Shown here: positions 34,974-43,614 of the stretch, piece after piece
Numbering within the stretch: position 1 is the first letter of the stretch
Layout: each line of letters opens with the position of its first letter
Origin: Fidelibacterota bacterium
GTDB taxonomy: Bacteria; Fidelibacterota; Marinisomatia; SCGC-AAA003-L08; GCA-2689995
Direction of reading: 5' to 3'
DNA: 64,000 nucleotides
NCBI GenBank assembly: GCA_002689995.1
Contig: NZIV01000001.1
Span: forward strand, 1-64,000
Notes under the pieces: model-generated
What the model saw: only the letters and a program-made list of their open reading frames with translations
Database searches by the model: none
Told to the model about the DNA's origin: nothing
Translations under genes and position numbers: made by a program

Positions 34974-36001
34974 TTTTTCTCCTTAATAATAGAATTTATT
35001 TTATTAATGAATAAGTTCTTATCTTCAAATATATGATTTATCCGTATTGTAAAGATATGATGATTTTTCAAAAAAAATTCTGGAAGTTTTACAATATCTT
35101 TTTCTGTTGTAATAACATTTTTTGTTTTCTTATTTGAAATTTCTTTAGATAATTGTTTAATATTTTTTTTTGAATATGGCTCATGATCTTTAAAAACTTT
35201 TAAACCAGATAAACTAATACAATTTTTATCTAGAACCTGTTGAAATGAGTTTGGATCTGCAATTCCACAAAATGCAAACAAGTTTTTAGGTAAATCATAT
35301 ATTTTTTGATAATTATTATCTTTATACTCCCATACTTCTGCATCATACTTTGAATTAAAAGTTGGACAATCTATATTTATTTCACTACTCCATTTGGGTT
35401 TCTGAAAATTCTTTGTTTTTGTATAAATTAAAATATCGGCTCTTTTTAATTTACTAATTGGCTCTCTTCCATTTCCAATTGGTAAAACTTTAAATTCTGA
35501 AAATGACTTTGATGCATTCAACAAAACAATATCAATAGTTTTATGAATTCCTAATTGTTGGAACCCATCATCTAAAATAACTAAATCTGGCTTAAACTCT
35601 TCTTCTAAATTCTTAATGCCTCTTACTCTATTTTCATCCACCGCAACAATACAATTTCCTAATTTATTTGCAAGTAAAAATGGTTCATCTCCGGAATTTC
35701 TTGGAGATGATAAAAGTTTATTTCCATCGTTTACAAGATGAAATCCTTTAGTTTTTCTTCCATAACCCCTGCTTAAAATTGAAATTTTTGGATATTTTTT
35801 TTGTAATTCTTTTACTAAATAATAGACCATTGGAGTTTTACCTGTACCTCCAACTGTTATATTACCAACTGAAATTATGGGAGTTTTAAATTTTACAGCC
35901 TTTTTAAATCCATTTCTATATAAAAAATACCGTATAGTAATAACTATTCTATATAATAGTGCTATTGGGATAAAAATTATATATTTAATTAATCGAAGCA
36001 C
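34970..36001 (-). CDS. lpxK: Tetraacyldisaccharide 4'-kinase
   Basis: Phosphorylates the 4' position of the lipid A disaccharide in the inner membrane. The P-loop GNITVGGTGKTP (about 46-57) is the LpxK form of Walker A. ILSRGYGRKTKGF, SGDEPFLLA, VDENRVRGI and LVILDDGFQQL are all present, as are LPIGNGREP and a C-terminal TTEKDIVKL. A membrane-associated N-terminal helix precedes the P-loop. It overlaps the DUF374 gene by 13 bases and DUF4139 by four. With lpxB in the same operon it confirms an outer membrane with lipid A. Confidence 0.95.
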   Translation of the reverse strand: MLRLIKYIIFIPIALLYRIVITIRYFLYRNGFKKAVKFKTPIISVGNITVGGTGKTPMVYYLVKELQKKYPKISILSRGYGRKTKGFHLVNDGNKLLSSPRNSGDEPFLLANKLGNCIVAVDENRVRGIKNLEEEFKPDLVILDDGFQQLGIHKTIDIVLLNASKSFSEFKVLPIGNGREPISKLKRADILIYTKTKNFQKPKWSSEINIDCPTFNSKYDAEVWEYKDNNYQKIYDLPKNLFAFCGIADPNSFQQVLDKNCISLSGLKVFKDHEPYSKKNIKQLSKEISNKKTKNVITTEKDIVKLPEFFLKNHHIFTIRINHIFEDKNLFINKINSIIKEKK

Positions 36002-36636
36002 TTATCTGCTTCTAATTGATTCTCATTCATAAAATTTGATAAATACTTAGAACCTTCACCCTGCTTTATATCTTTTGAAAATTGCATTGGAGGAGATATA
36101 GTTATTTTAATTTTCCCAAATGGCATAGGTAATCTGAATTTATCCCATGAATTTACTTCTTTATATCCTGTAGATGTACCAGTGATTGCTAGAATTTGTG
36201 CGCCAAACTTTCTTGCAAGTGTAATCGAACCCGGCTTTGCAATATTCCGAGGTCCTTTAGGCCCGTCATTAGTTATACAAATATATGGTGAATCCGAATT
36301 AAAAATTTTAGTCATTTTTCGTAATACTTCTTTGCCTCCTTTATTACTAGATCCACGGATCAATCTATACCCCCAAGACTCTAAAATTCGGCCCATTATT
36401 TCTGCATCTTTATGCTTACTTGCAATTGCCCATAAACCTTTTTGTATTTTTGATAATCCAAAGCTTGCATAAATTAATCTACCATGCCAACAGCAAAATA
36501 AAATTGGCTTTTTAGTACTTATTGCATTTAAAGCATATTTTTTACCTTTAATTTCAATTCGATTTGTAATAAGTAAAAAATTCAATAGAAATTTACCTAA
36601 AAAAATTAAAATTTTAATTTTAATATATTCACGCAT
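35989..36636 (-). CDS. DUF374-family lysophospholipid acyltransferase
   Basis: A 215-residue membrane-associated acyltransferase. CCWHGRLIY supplies the catalytic His (H-x-x-x-x-x-like), AIASKHKDAEIMGRILESWG the acceptor site, RGSSNKGG the substrate loop and TNDGPKGPRNIAKPGSITLA the DGPKGP block of DUF374. The N-terminus is hydrophobic. It lies between lpxB and lpxK, so a late acyl transfer to lipid A or a related lipid is likely. Confidence 0.88.
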   Translation of the reverse strand: MREYIKIKILIFLGKFLLNFLLITNRIEIKGKKYALNAISTKKPILFCCWHGRLIYASFGLSKIQKGLWAIASKHKDAEIMGRILESWGYRLIRGSSNKGGKEVLRKMTKIFNSDSPYICITNDGPKGPRNIAKPGSITLARKFGAQILAITGTSTGYKEVNSWDKFRLPMPFGKIKITISPPMQFSKDIKQGEGSKYLSNFMNENQLEADKCFD

Positions 36637-36638
36637 AA

Positions 36639-37760
36639 TTAATTAAGAATATTATTAGAAATTTTATTAAAAACCCCAACATTCCCCAAACTATCTTTAA
36701 CTTTTTTAAGCTGAATTAGTTTTTTATTATACTTTTTTTTATTTTTCAACAAGGACAATATCTCTGTAGAAATATTGTGTACAGTTGCATTTTTCTGTAA
36801 ATATTCAGGCATAATTTCTTTATTAGCAATTAAATTAACCATCCCTGCAAATTTAACCTTTACAAATAATTTAGAAAGCCACCATGATATTGGTGATAAT
36901 TTATATACAACAACTCCAGGTGTACCATAAACAGCAGCTTCAAGTGTTGAGGTTCCAGAGGCAATTATTGCGATATCGGCTACCTCTAAAGAGTACTGAG
37001 GATTATTGATTTCAACTTTTAACCAGCTTGGAATAATATTTTTATAAGACGTTAAATCAATTGAACTGGCACATCCTAATACTACTTGTAAATCTTTAAT
37101 TTGACTGCGAATTATGCTAGCTGATTCTAGAAATAAAGGGAAATGTTTAGAAAATTCTTGATTTCTACTACCAGGATACAAGGTTAAAGTTTGACTTTTT
37201 GGATTTAATTTAAGATTTTGTACTAATTTATCTCTATTCTTAGGCTGCCATTCGTCCATTATTGGATGACCAGAAAAAAATACATTAACTCCTCTTTTAT
37301 TATACCAATCTTGTTCAAATGGGAAAATAACTATTCTGTTATCTACGTATTTTTTTAAAATTTCAATTCTTTTTTCTTTCCAAGCCCAAATTTGTGGACA
37401 GATAAAATATGTGATTTTCGCTTTTGTTATTTTTTTTAAATTAGGTAAAAGATTAAGATTAAATCCAGGATAATCAATTAAAATAATGTGATCGTATTGT
37501 TCATTTGAAATTATTGAAATTACCTTATTCTTAACTTTAATAAAAAATGGTAGATGTTTAATAACTTCTACAAATCCCATAACGGATAATTTATTTATAG
37601 GAAATAATGATTTTAATCCTTCTTTTTCCATCATTTTTCCTCCAATTCCATTAAAATAAATTTTTGGATTTTTAATTTTTAAAGATTTAATAAGATAACT
37701 TCCATGTAAATCACCAGAAGATTCTCCAGCAATTATAAAAATTTTGTAAGATTGGGACAT
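36639..37760 (-). CDS. lpxB: Lipid-A-disaccharide synthase
   Basis: Glycosyltransferase joining UDP-diacylglucosamine and lipid X. FIIAGESSGDLHGSYLI at the N-terminus, FNGIGGKMMEKEG, LIDYPGFNLNL, YFICPQIWAWKEKRIE and ILPYPGSRNQE-like LTLYPGSRNQEF are diagnostic; IIASGTSTLEAAVYGTPGVVVYK is the nucleotide-binding region. It is peripheral to the inner membrane. The stop is two bases before the DUF374 start and the start abuts the Gfo/Idh/MocA gene. Confidence 0.96.
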   Translation of the reverse strand: MSQSYKIFIIAGESSGDLHGSYLIKSLKIKNPKIYFNGIGGKMMEKEGLKSLFPINKLSVMGFVEVIKHLPFFIKVKNKVISIISNEQYDHIILIDYPGFNLNLLPNLKKITKAKITYFICPQIWAWKEKRIEILKKYVDNRIVIFPFEQDWYNKRGVNVFFSGHPIMDEWQPKNRDKLVQNLKLNPKSQTLTLYPGSRNQEFSKHFPLFLESASIIRSQIKDLQVVLGCASSIDLTSYKNIIPSWLKVEINNPQYSLEVADIAIIASGTSTLEAAVYGTPGVVVYKLSPISWWLSKLFVKVKFAGMVNLIANKEIMPEYLQKNATVHNISTEILSLLKNKKKYNKKLIQLKKVKDSLGNVGVFNKISNNILN

Positions 37761-38735
37761 TTATTTAGATTCAATTATATTTTGAATTTGAATAGCTAAC
37801 TTTAATGCCTTTGTTGCTTCTTCTCCACTATAACCTGTATTATATTCTGTATTTATAGTGTTTATAAAATGGTCAAATTCAGTTGAAAGAGCATCAGATT
37901 TTTTTACATCAACGTTATTATATTGGATATATTTTTTGTTAGGTCCGTCAATTGTATATATTTTTTGATTTAAACTAGTAGTTTTTGGTAAATTATCAAA
38001 AGAATGGTAATCATCAACTATTTGATTTAAAAAATCAATAGTTAAATATCTGTGTTGTTGAAAAATTCTCATCTTTCTCATTTTTTTTAAAGAAACTCTG
38101 CTAGTAGTTAAATTAACAACACAACCATTTTTAAACTCAATTCTCGCATTTGCTAAATCTGTTGTATCAGATACTACTGATTGTCCAAAGGCTTTTAAAT
38201 CTTTTACATCAGAATTAACTATAGAAAGAATAATTCCAATATCATGAATCATTAAATCAAGTACAACTGGAACATCAATTCCTCTTCCCGGAAATGGTGA
38301 CAAACGATGAGCTTCAATAAACATTGGATTTATATCTGAAAAATCTATCGCTGTGATAGCAGGGTTAAATTGTTCTATGTGTCCTACTTGAATAAATTTA
38401 TTTAACTTTTCGGCATGTTTTAATAATTGGTGAGCTTCTTCAATAGTATATGTAATTGGCTTCTCAATGAATACATGACAATTCATATCTATTGATAATT
38501 TAGCAACCTCATAATGAAAAATGGTCGGAGTAGCTATTGTAACAGCATCACATTTATTTAATAAAGATTCTATATTTAAAAATGATTTAACGTTCAATTC
38601 TTGTTTAATAAAATTGCTTCGATCCTCATTTTGATCATAAAAACCAATAAAGTTAACATCTTTTCTTAATTTTAACTTTTCAATATGGTATTTACCAAGA
38701 TGTCCTGCGCCTATTACGCCAATTTGTAGATTCAT
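37761..38735 (-). CDS. Gfo/Idh/MocA-family oxidoreductase in the lipid A operon (GnnA-like)
   Basis: A 324-residue NAD(P)-dependent sugar dehydrogenase. GVIGAGHLGKYH is the Rossmann motif, VFIEKPITYT the conserved EKP, VGHIEQFNPA the catalytic segment and VVLDLMIHDIGIIL the substrate-binding helix. It is first in the operon, directly before lpxB. Homologues in such positions resemble GnnA, which oxidises UDP-GlcNAc at C3 as the first step to an amide-linked lipid A. The partner transaminase GnnB is not in the window, so the specific reaction is inference. Confidence 0.85.
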   Translation of the reverse strand: MNLQIGVIGAGHLGKYHIEKLKLRKDVNFIGFYDQNEDRSNFIKQELNVKSFLNIESLLNKCDAVTIATPTIFHYEVAKLSIDMNCHVFIEKPITYTIEEAHQLLKHAEKLNKFIQVGHIEQFNPAITAIDFSDINPMFIEAHRLSPFPGRGIDVPVVLDLMIHDIGIILSIVNSDVKDLKAFGQSVVSDTTDLANARIEFKNGCVVNLTTSRVSLKKMRKMRIFQQHRYLTIDFLNQIVDDYHSFDNLPKTTSLNQKIYTIDGPNKKYIQYNNVDVKKSDALSTEFDHFINTINTEYNTGYSGEEATKALKLAIQIQNIIESK

Positions 38736-38950
38736 ATTCAGAGAAATTCTATAATTTTTATTATATTAAAATTTAAGATGATTTATATAAATTTTTTTGA
38801 TTAGTTGTGTAAGAATATTTTATAAAAAATAAATTAGATTTAAATTAATATTGAAATCAAATTAAAGAAAAACGTCTAATAGCGACTATATTAATGATTA
38901 ATTATTGATAAATTCCATTTTTAAGGAAAATTATTCCTATTTAATTTTAT

Positions 38951-38990
38951 TATATTTTTTATATTTTTATTATATTTTTTATATTTTTAT
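38951..38990. repeat. Two exact 20-bp A+T tandem repeats upstream of flagellin
   Basis: TATATTTTTTATATTTTTAT occurs twice head to tail, followed by more A/T-tract DNA to about 39014. It lies in the 438-base gap between the divergent lipid A operon and flagellin. Phased T-tracts suggest intrinsic curvature, perhaps as an upstream promoter element. Confidence 0.6.
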
Positions 38991-39061
38991 TTATTATTTA
39001 TATATTTTTATAATTATACAAGTTTGCTACTACCTATTATACTCTATTATTGTTTTTAATT

Positions 39062-39069
39062 GTCGATAA
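39062..39069 (+). promoter_or_regulatory. Possible sigma-28-like -10 element of flagellin
   Basis: GTCGATAA differs at one base from the FliA -10 consensus GCCGATAA and lies about 105 bases before the flagellin start. No TAAA -35 box is found at the usual spacing, so the call is weak. Confidence 0.25.
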
Positions 39070-39124
39070 ATGAATTAGGTTCATTTTTATTAAAAATTAA
39101 GTGGATCTTTATCAGGACATAATT

Positions 39125-39143
39125 GAGCAAGGATGCTCTTTTT
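39125..39143 (+). terminator. Terminator-like hairpin in the flagellin leader
   Basis: GAGCA-AGGA-TGCTC followed by TTTTT forms a compact 5-bp hairpin plus U-tract ending 17 bases before the ribosome-binding site. It has the form of an intrinsic terminator or attenuator within the flagellin 5' leader, or it shields the gene from upstream read-through. Confidence 0.45.
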
Positions 39144-39159
39144 AAACTTATATAATAAC

Positions 39160-39167
39160 AAGGAGGT
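39160..39167 (+). promoter_or_regulatory. Unusually strong Shine-Dalgarno site for flagellin
   Basis: AAGGAGGT, a full anti-SD complement, lies 6 bases before the ATG at 39174. Most genes here have no such site, so it fixes the start and predicts very high translation. Confidence 0.85.
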
Positions 39168-39173
39168 AATCAC

Positions 39174-40133
39174 ATGTTTGGTGATTTAACAAGAGTAGGT
39201 GCAAATTTTCATGCAATGGAAGCGTGGAGTAACCTTAAAAAAGTAAATGGTGATATTGGACAAATTCAGTCAAGATTATCATCAGGTAAACGAATAAATT
39301 CAGCTGAAGATGATACTTCAGGGTATGCTTTATCAAAACATTTAGAAAGTAGAGTTCGTGGATTAAGTCAAGCTTTAGATAATGTTGGGACCGCTAAAAA
39401 TGTTTTAAACATTGCTGAGGGTGGTTTTCAATCACAAATGACAATTCTTCAAACTGTTAAAGAAAAGTTAACACAAGCTGCCGATGGTTCATTAAGTAAT
39501 GCCCAAAGAGGTGCAATTGGAGACCAGATTGATGCACTTTTAACAGAAATAGATGATATTAATTCTGATACTAAATTTAATGATAACTCATTAATGGGTG
39601 GTGGTAGAACTAGAAATGCTGCCGATAATGGTTGGGACGTTAGTGGTAATGGCTCAATGACATTTCAAGTTGGTGAAGGTAATGGAGACATATTATCTGT
39701 TACTTTAGACAACTCATATCGTAGAGATATTGGCGAATCTACAACAGCTGTAGATTTAGATAGTATTGTTGTTCAAGATGCCGATACAGCTAATGGTTCT
39801 GCAACAGCAACAAGCACAGAAACATCAACTGCATGGGCGGCACTTAGTCAAACTGAAGCAGCAGCAGGTATTTCAACTGCTGATAGCGCTATTAAAGCAT
39901 TAGCAAAATCTATTCAGAGTGTTGGTGATTATAATGCTAGACTTTCTTCAAAAGAAGAATCTCTATCATTAGCTGTTAGTAATACTGAAGCGACTAGAAG
40001 TCGAATCGAAGATGCAGATTTTGCAAAAGAACAAATGAGTATGATGAAATTGCAGATTTTACAACAGACTTCTGTTTCTGCTTTTTCACAAGCGAATGCA
40101 GCTCCACAAGTTGTTATGTCATTATTTAGATAA
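39174..40133 (+). CDS. fliC: Flagellin
   Basis: A 319-residue filament protein. The N-terminal coiled coil (QIQSRLSSGKRINSAEDDTSGYAL, then LSQALDNVGTAKNVLNIAEGG) and C-terminal D0/D1 helices (NTEATRSRIEDADFAKEQMSM, MKLQILQQTSVSAFSQAN, ending VMSLFR) are canonical. The variable centre (about 145-225) is short and Thr/Ala/Asp-rich. Codon use is richer in G+C than its neighbours, as expected for a highly expressed gene. The strong SD and terminator agree. It stands alone on the plus strand, with motor genes 2.4 kb downstream on the other strand. No hook-associated or export gene is present nearby. Confidence 0.95.
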   Translation: MFGDLTRVGANFHAMEAWSNLKKVNGDIGQIQSRLSSGKRINSAEDDTSGYALSKHLESRVRGLSQALDNVGTAKNVLNIAEGGFQSQMTILQTVKEKLTQAADGSLSNAQRGAIGDQIDALLTEIDDINSDTKFNDNSLMGGGRTRNAADNGWDVSGNGSMTFQVGEGNGDILSVTLDNSYRRDIGESTTAVDLDSIVVQDADTANGSATATSTETSTAWAALSQTEAAAGISTADSAIKALAKSIQSVGDYNARLSSKEESLSLAVSNTEATRSRIEDADFAKEQMSMMKLQILQQTSVSAFSQANAAPQVVMSLFR

Positions 40134-40156
40134 ATATATATCTAAATAAATTACTG

Positions 40157-40184
40157 GGGGAGATGCTATCATCTCCCCTTTTTT
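40157..40184 (+). terminator. Strong intrinsic terminator of flagellin
   Basis: GGGGAGATG pairs with CATCTCCCC over 9 bp around a CTAT tetraloop, followed by six T. It is the most G+C-rich hairpin noted in the window and starts 23 bases after the flagellin stop. Confidence 0.93.
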
Positions 40185-40247
40185 ATTTTATAAAATTTTT
40201 TCATTATATAATATTTAAATTTCCATTAATGCAATTATATTATTTTA

Positions 40248-42275
40248 ATGAAGATTATTAAAAATATAAGTAAAATATATTTGATTTATTATATATTTGT
40301 AGCAAGTTCACTAATTTTTGCTGAAAATATTCTATTTCAATTTAAAAATGAATTTATAAATTATAATAAAAATGAGCTTATGGAACTTATTCAAATACCA
40401 CATAACCTAAAAATCGAAAAGTGGTTAAGCACATCTACTCCCCAAGATATTTATAAAAACTCTAACCTTTCTTTAATATATCGTATTTCATTACCTAAAG
40501 ACTATGTTAACAAAGAGGGAATTATATTCAAACTAAATAATACTCCCGAAATTAGATTTGTTGAATTTGAAAATATCCATAAGATTCATTATTTACCCAA
40601 TGATCCACAATTCTCCGAACAATGGTATTTAAACCAAATAAAATTACAAGAAGCATTAGATAACTGGGATATAACTAATGGAGAACTACCAAATTCAGAA
40701 AATATTATCCTTGCTGCAGTAGATGTTGGTGTTGATTGGACACATGAAGATTTAATTAATAATATTTGGCAAAATTTAGATGAAGATGCAGATAATGATG
40801 GAAAAACTATTGAATGTAATGGTTTTTTAGAAAATAATATATGTAATGGTAATTGGATATTAGACCCTGATGATTTAAATGGCATTGATGATGATAATTG
40901 GGATGGTGATCAATCAACACTTATAGATGATTTAATTGGCTGGGACTTTGTTGGAGAAGTTGGAATTTCTGATAATAATCCAAAGCCTAATTTAGAAAAT
41001 GAATATTATAGTGGCTGGAATCATGGAACACATGTTGCAGGCTTATTATCATCCAGAACAGACAACTTTTTAGGAATTGCATCACCTGCCTTTAATGGTA
41101 AAATTATGCCTTTAAAATGTACTATGGAAAGTTCAGGTTCTAATTTGACTGTGATAAATGGTTTTGATGCAATGCTATATGCGGCAAAAAAAGGATATTA
41201 TTCTGACAACTTGACCATAATTAATGCATCTTGGGGTAGTAATATTTTTTCACAATTTGAATTAGAAATTATTTCCTTGATAAGTGAAAATTATAATTCA
41301 ATTATTGTAGCATCTGCAGGAAATGGGTATAATAATTTGCAAATTAATGCAATGACATTCCCAGCATCTTATGAACCAGTCATATCTGTTTCACCACTGG
41401 GAATAAATGATAATTGGAATCACTGGGCAAACTATCATAATACCATAGATATTTCTGCCCCAGGAGAATCTATAATTTCTACTTCTATGAATAATCAATA
41501 CTCAATTTATACAGGCTCATCGCAGGCAAGCCCATTAGTGGCATCAAGTATCGCTCTTTTATCAGCAAATTTTCCAGAATATAATACAAAACAATTAATA
41601 AGAATGATTTTAGAAACCGCGGATTCCTCAATATATGAAATTAATAATGAAAGTTATTTACAAAACAATTTAGGTCATGGTCGAATCGATTTAAAAACAT
41701 CATTAATGACTCCTCTCTTCCCCAAATTTTCTACATCAATTAATACGTTTGAAGTTTTAAATGATTTAGATGGTTTACCTAGTGCAGGCGACTCGATAAA
41801 AATTACACTAAATATACATAACTCAGAAAACTGGGGCGATGCAGACAGTATTACTATATCACCATACGTTTTAAATCCATTTATATCTTTAATTGCAGAA
41901 GATATTTTTATCTCAAATTTAAATTCTGGTCAAACTAGTTCAATAACTGATAATGAACTAAAAATATACTTTTCAACTGAACTATTATCTGGAAATTATT
42001 ATTTATATTTGTCTATTTATGCTAATCAATATTCTCCTGGGTTAGATTATTATCAAGAACTCTCTATTCCTTTATTTATTTATGATATGATTTATTATGG
42101 TGATGTGAATAATGACCAAAATGTTGATATTATGGATGCAATAATTACTCAAGAGATTATATATGATAATCTTTCTGAAATTGATTATTCCATATCTAAT
42201 GCAAATTTAAATTTTGATGATACTATTAATATTTTTGATATTGTTTTAATAATTGAAAAAATAATAAATAATTAA
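40248..42275 (+). CDS. Exported subtilisin-like (S8) serine protease with dockerin
   Basis: Secreted subtilase, 675 residues. The leader is preceded by basic residues and ends SSLIFAE; then a pro-region (about 27-115). The triad is Asp159 (AAVDVGVDWTHEDL), His259 (HGTHVAGLLSS) and Ser425 (TGSSQASPLVA), with oxyanion Asn359 (ASAGNG). Residues about 180-235 are an Asp-rich loop (DEDADNDG, DDLNGIDDDNWDGD) that probably binds calcium. An Ig-like domain and a dockerin (618-675), the most diverged in the window, follow. It is isolated from the main group of tagged exoproteins. Stop and next start are one base apart. Confidence 0.92.
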   Translation: MKIIKNISKIYLIYYIFVASSLIFAENILFQFKNEFINYNKNELMELIQIPHNLKIEKWLSTSTPQDIYKNSNLSLIYRISLPKDYVNKEGIIFKLNNTPEIRFVEFENIHKIHYLPNDPQFSEQWYLNQIKLQEALDNWDITNGELPNSENIILAAVDVGVDWTHEDLINNIWQNLDEDADNDGKTIECNGFLENNICNGNWILDPDDLNGIDDDNWDGDQSTLIDDLIGWDFVGEVGISDNNPKPNLENEYYSGWNHGTHVAGLLSSRTDNFLGIASPAFNGKIMPLKCTMESSGSNLTVINGFDAMLYAAKKGYYSDNLTIINASWGSNIFSQFELEIISLISENYNSIIVASAGNGYNNLQINAMTFPASYEPVISVSPLGINDNWNHWANYHNTIDISAPGESIISTSMNNQYSIYTGSSQASPLVASSIALLSANFPEYNTKQLIRMILETADSSIYEINNESYLQNNLGHGRIDLKTSLMTPLFPKFSTSINTFEVLNDLDGLPSAGDSIKITLNIHNSENWGDADSITISPYVLNPFISLIAEDIFISNLNSGQTSSITDNELKIYFSTELLSGNYYLYLSIYANQYSPGLDYYQELSIPLFIYDMIYYGDVNNDQNVDIMDAIITQEIIYDNLSEIDYSISNANLNFDDTINIFDIVLIIEKIINN

Positions 42276-42276
42276 A

Positions 42277-42549
42277 ATGGAATTTTATTTATTTGGAATT
42301 ATTATTTTATTTTTTGGTGGATATTTAATTATCCAATACTTTAAAGGCATAATAATTAAAAAAGAAATTATTACTGAGCCCTCTCTTCAAATAGAAAGGT
42401 TAAAGATTTGTGATGAATGTATACATGTTCGTTTAAAAGAAACGTTATATAAAAGGTGTACAGAATGTGGATGTTTCCTAAGACCTAAAACAAAGTTATT
42501 CCATCAAAAATGTCCAATTGGAAAGTGGGATAACTTAGAAAAACCATGA
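42277..42549 (+). CDS. Small membrane-anchored zinc-ribbon protein
   Basis: A 90-residue protein. Residues 4-22 are one transmembrane helix (YLFGIIILFFGGYLIIQYF). A zinc ribbon follows: CDECIH, then RCTECGCFLRPKTKL and KCPIGKW, a pattern known from phage-encoded small proteins. It starts one base after the subtilase stop, so the two are translationally coupled. Zinc binding by the cysteines is likely; function unknown. Confidence 0.7.
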   Translation: MEFYLFGIIILFFGGYLIIQYFKGIIIKKEIITEPSLQIERLKICDECIHVRLKETLYKRCTECGCFLRPKTKLFHQKCPIGKWDNLEKP

Positions 42550-42567
42550 TATATTAAATATTATATT

Positions 42568-43599
42568 TTATTCAATCATATCTGCTTCAAAAATATCGTC
42601 TACAGTAAATACACCACTCTCAACTAGTTCATAGGCTATCGATCTGATATTACTTCTAGCTTTCATTACTTCTGCTTTTGCAACTGGGGTGTCTGATAAA
42701 TTATCAAACATAGCTTTTTGCCTCTCAGTTAATAAAGAAGTTATACAGCGATCATAGTCTTCTTCACCTATACCTTTAAATGCTAAAGATACTAAATTGG
42801 GTGTATTTGATAATTCTATAGCGTCATTACTAACAATTGCAGTCCATATTTTTTCACAAGTTTCAGGAGGACCAGAAATTAAATGATCAAATGTAAAAAT
42901 TGCTTTTTTTACCTGTCCATATAATACAGGATTATCTTTTTCAATTTCAGATAAAAATTCAATAGCTTCTGATTCAGGTAATTCTCTTAGTATATCTTCT
43001 ACTGAAGTTTTCCCACCACGTTTAAACTCGGTTGGATTAGCTAATTTTTTTGATTTTTTCTCTAACTCATTTGCTAAAGTAATTATTGCATCTAAAGGAT
43101 TATTATTAATTTCAGATATTTCAATCATAACTTTTTTTCTGATATTTTTATCTAATCTCCGTAAAACATCCATCTTATTTTGAGCGTCTAATTGCTCGAC
43201 AACAATAGCCTGTATAGATGGTTTTTCTTCTTTAATTAAATAAAAAATCTGTTCTGAAGTTAAATCATTAAGAAAATTGAAAATATGATTATATACAATT
43301 TCTAATTTACTATTTGAATCTTCCTCATCTTGATCATTTTTTGATATAACTACTGTACTTTCATCAAATGCTAATAAACTATTATAATACTGTTCAAGAA
43401 TCATACGCTGTAATGCTGGAGCAACATATTCAATACGCTTTGATCTATTTTTTACTTTTAACAACTTATCTTCAGAAATTTTTCCTCGAAACATTGTTAA
43501 AGCTAAATCTTCACCCAAAACTTTAAATAAAATTGCGACTTTTACCTCGCCCTTAAGATTCGGATAATCTTTAAGTAAATACTTTTCCCTCTCTGTCAT
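42568..43599 (-). CDS. fliG: FliG-like rotor (C-ring switch) protein
   Basis: Rotor protein that meets the stator. A 343-residue protein of FliG length and order. The N-terminal domain (about 15-95) would bind the FliF tail. The middle domain has EEKPSIQAIVVEQLDAQNK (the EHPQ region as EKPS), DVLRRLDKNIRKKVMIEI and GGKTSVEDILRELPESEA. The C-terminal motor domain has IWTAIVSNDAIELS, LAFKGIGEEDYDRC, LLTERQKAMFDNL and TPVAKAEVMKARSNI. Some torque residues are kept (Lys in FKG, Arg and Asp in the T-E-R-Q-K segment), while the PVR motif is PVA. It is the last gene of the motor operon, 15 bases after the FliF-like gene. Divergent but convincing. Confidence 0.85.
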   Translation of the reverse strand: MTEREKYLLKDYPNLKGEVKVAILFKVLGEDLALTMFRGKISEDKLLKVKNRSKRIEYVAPALQRMILEQYYNSLLAFDESTVVISKNDQDEEDSNSKLEIVYNHIFNFLNDLTSEQIFYLIKEEKPSIQAIVVEQLDAQNKMDVLRRLDKNIRKKVMIEISEINNNPLDAIITLANELEKKSKKLANPTEFKRGGKTSVEDILRELPESEAIEFLSEIEKDNPVLYGQVKKAIFTFDHLISGPPETCEKIWTAIVSNDAIELSNTPNLVSLAFKGIGEEDYDRCITSLLTERQKAMFDNLSDTPVAKAEVMKARSNIRSIAYELVESGVFTVDDIFEADMIE

Positions 43600-43614
43600 T
43601 TCTCCGAAATCTCC

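Noticed and set aside
38941-39014. A CRISPR-like or satellite array
   Set aside because: Only two tandem copies of a 20-bp A/T motif with no spacers are present, so it is simple-sequence DNA upstream of flagellin.
1195-42275. A cellulosome
   Set aside because: Dockerins are present, but no cohesin, scaffoldin, cellulose-binding module or plant cell-wall glycosidase is visible, and the only GH (GH1) has no dockerin.
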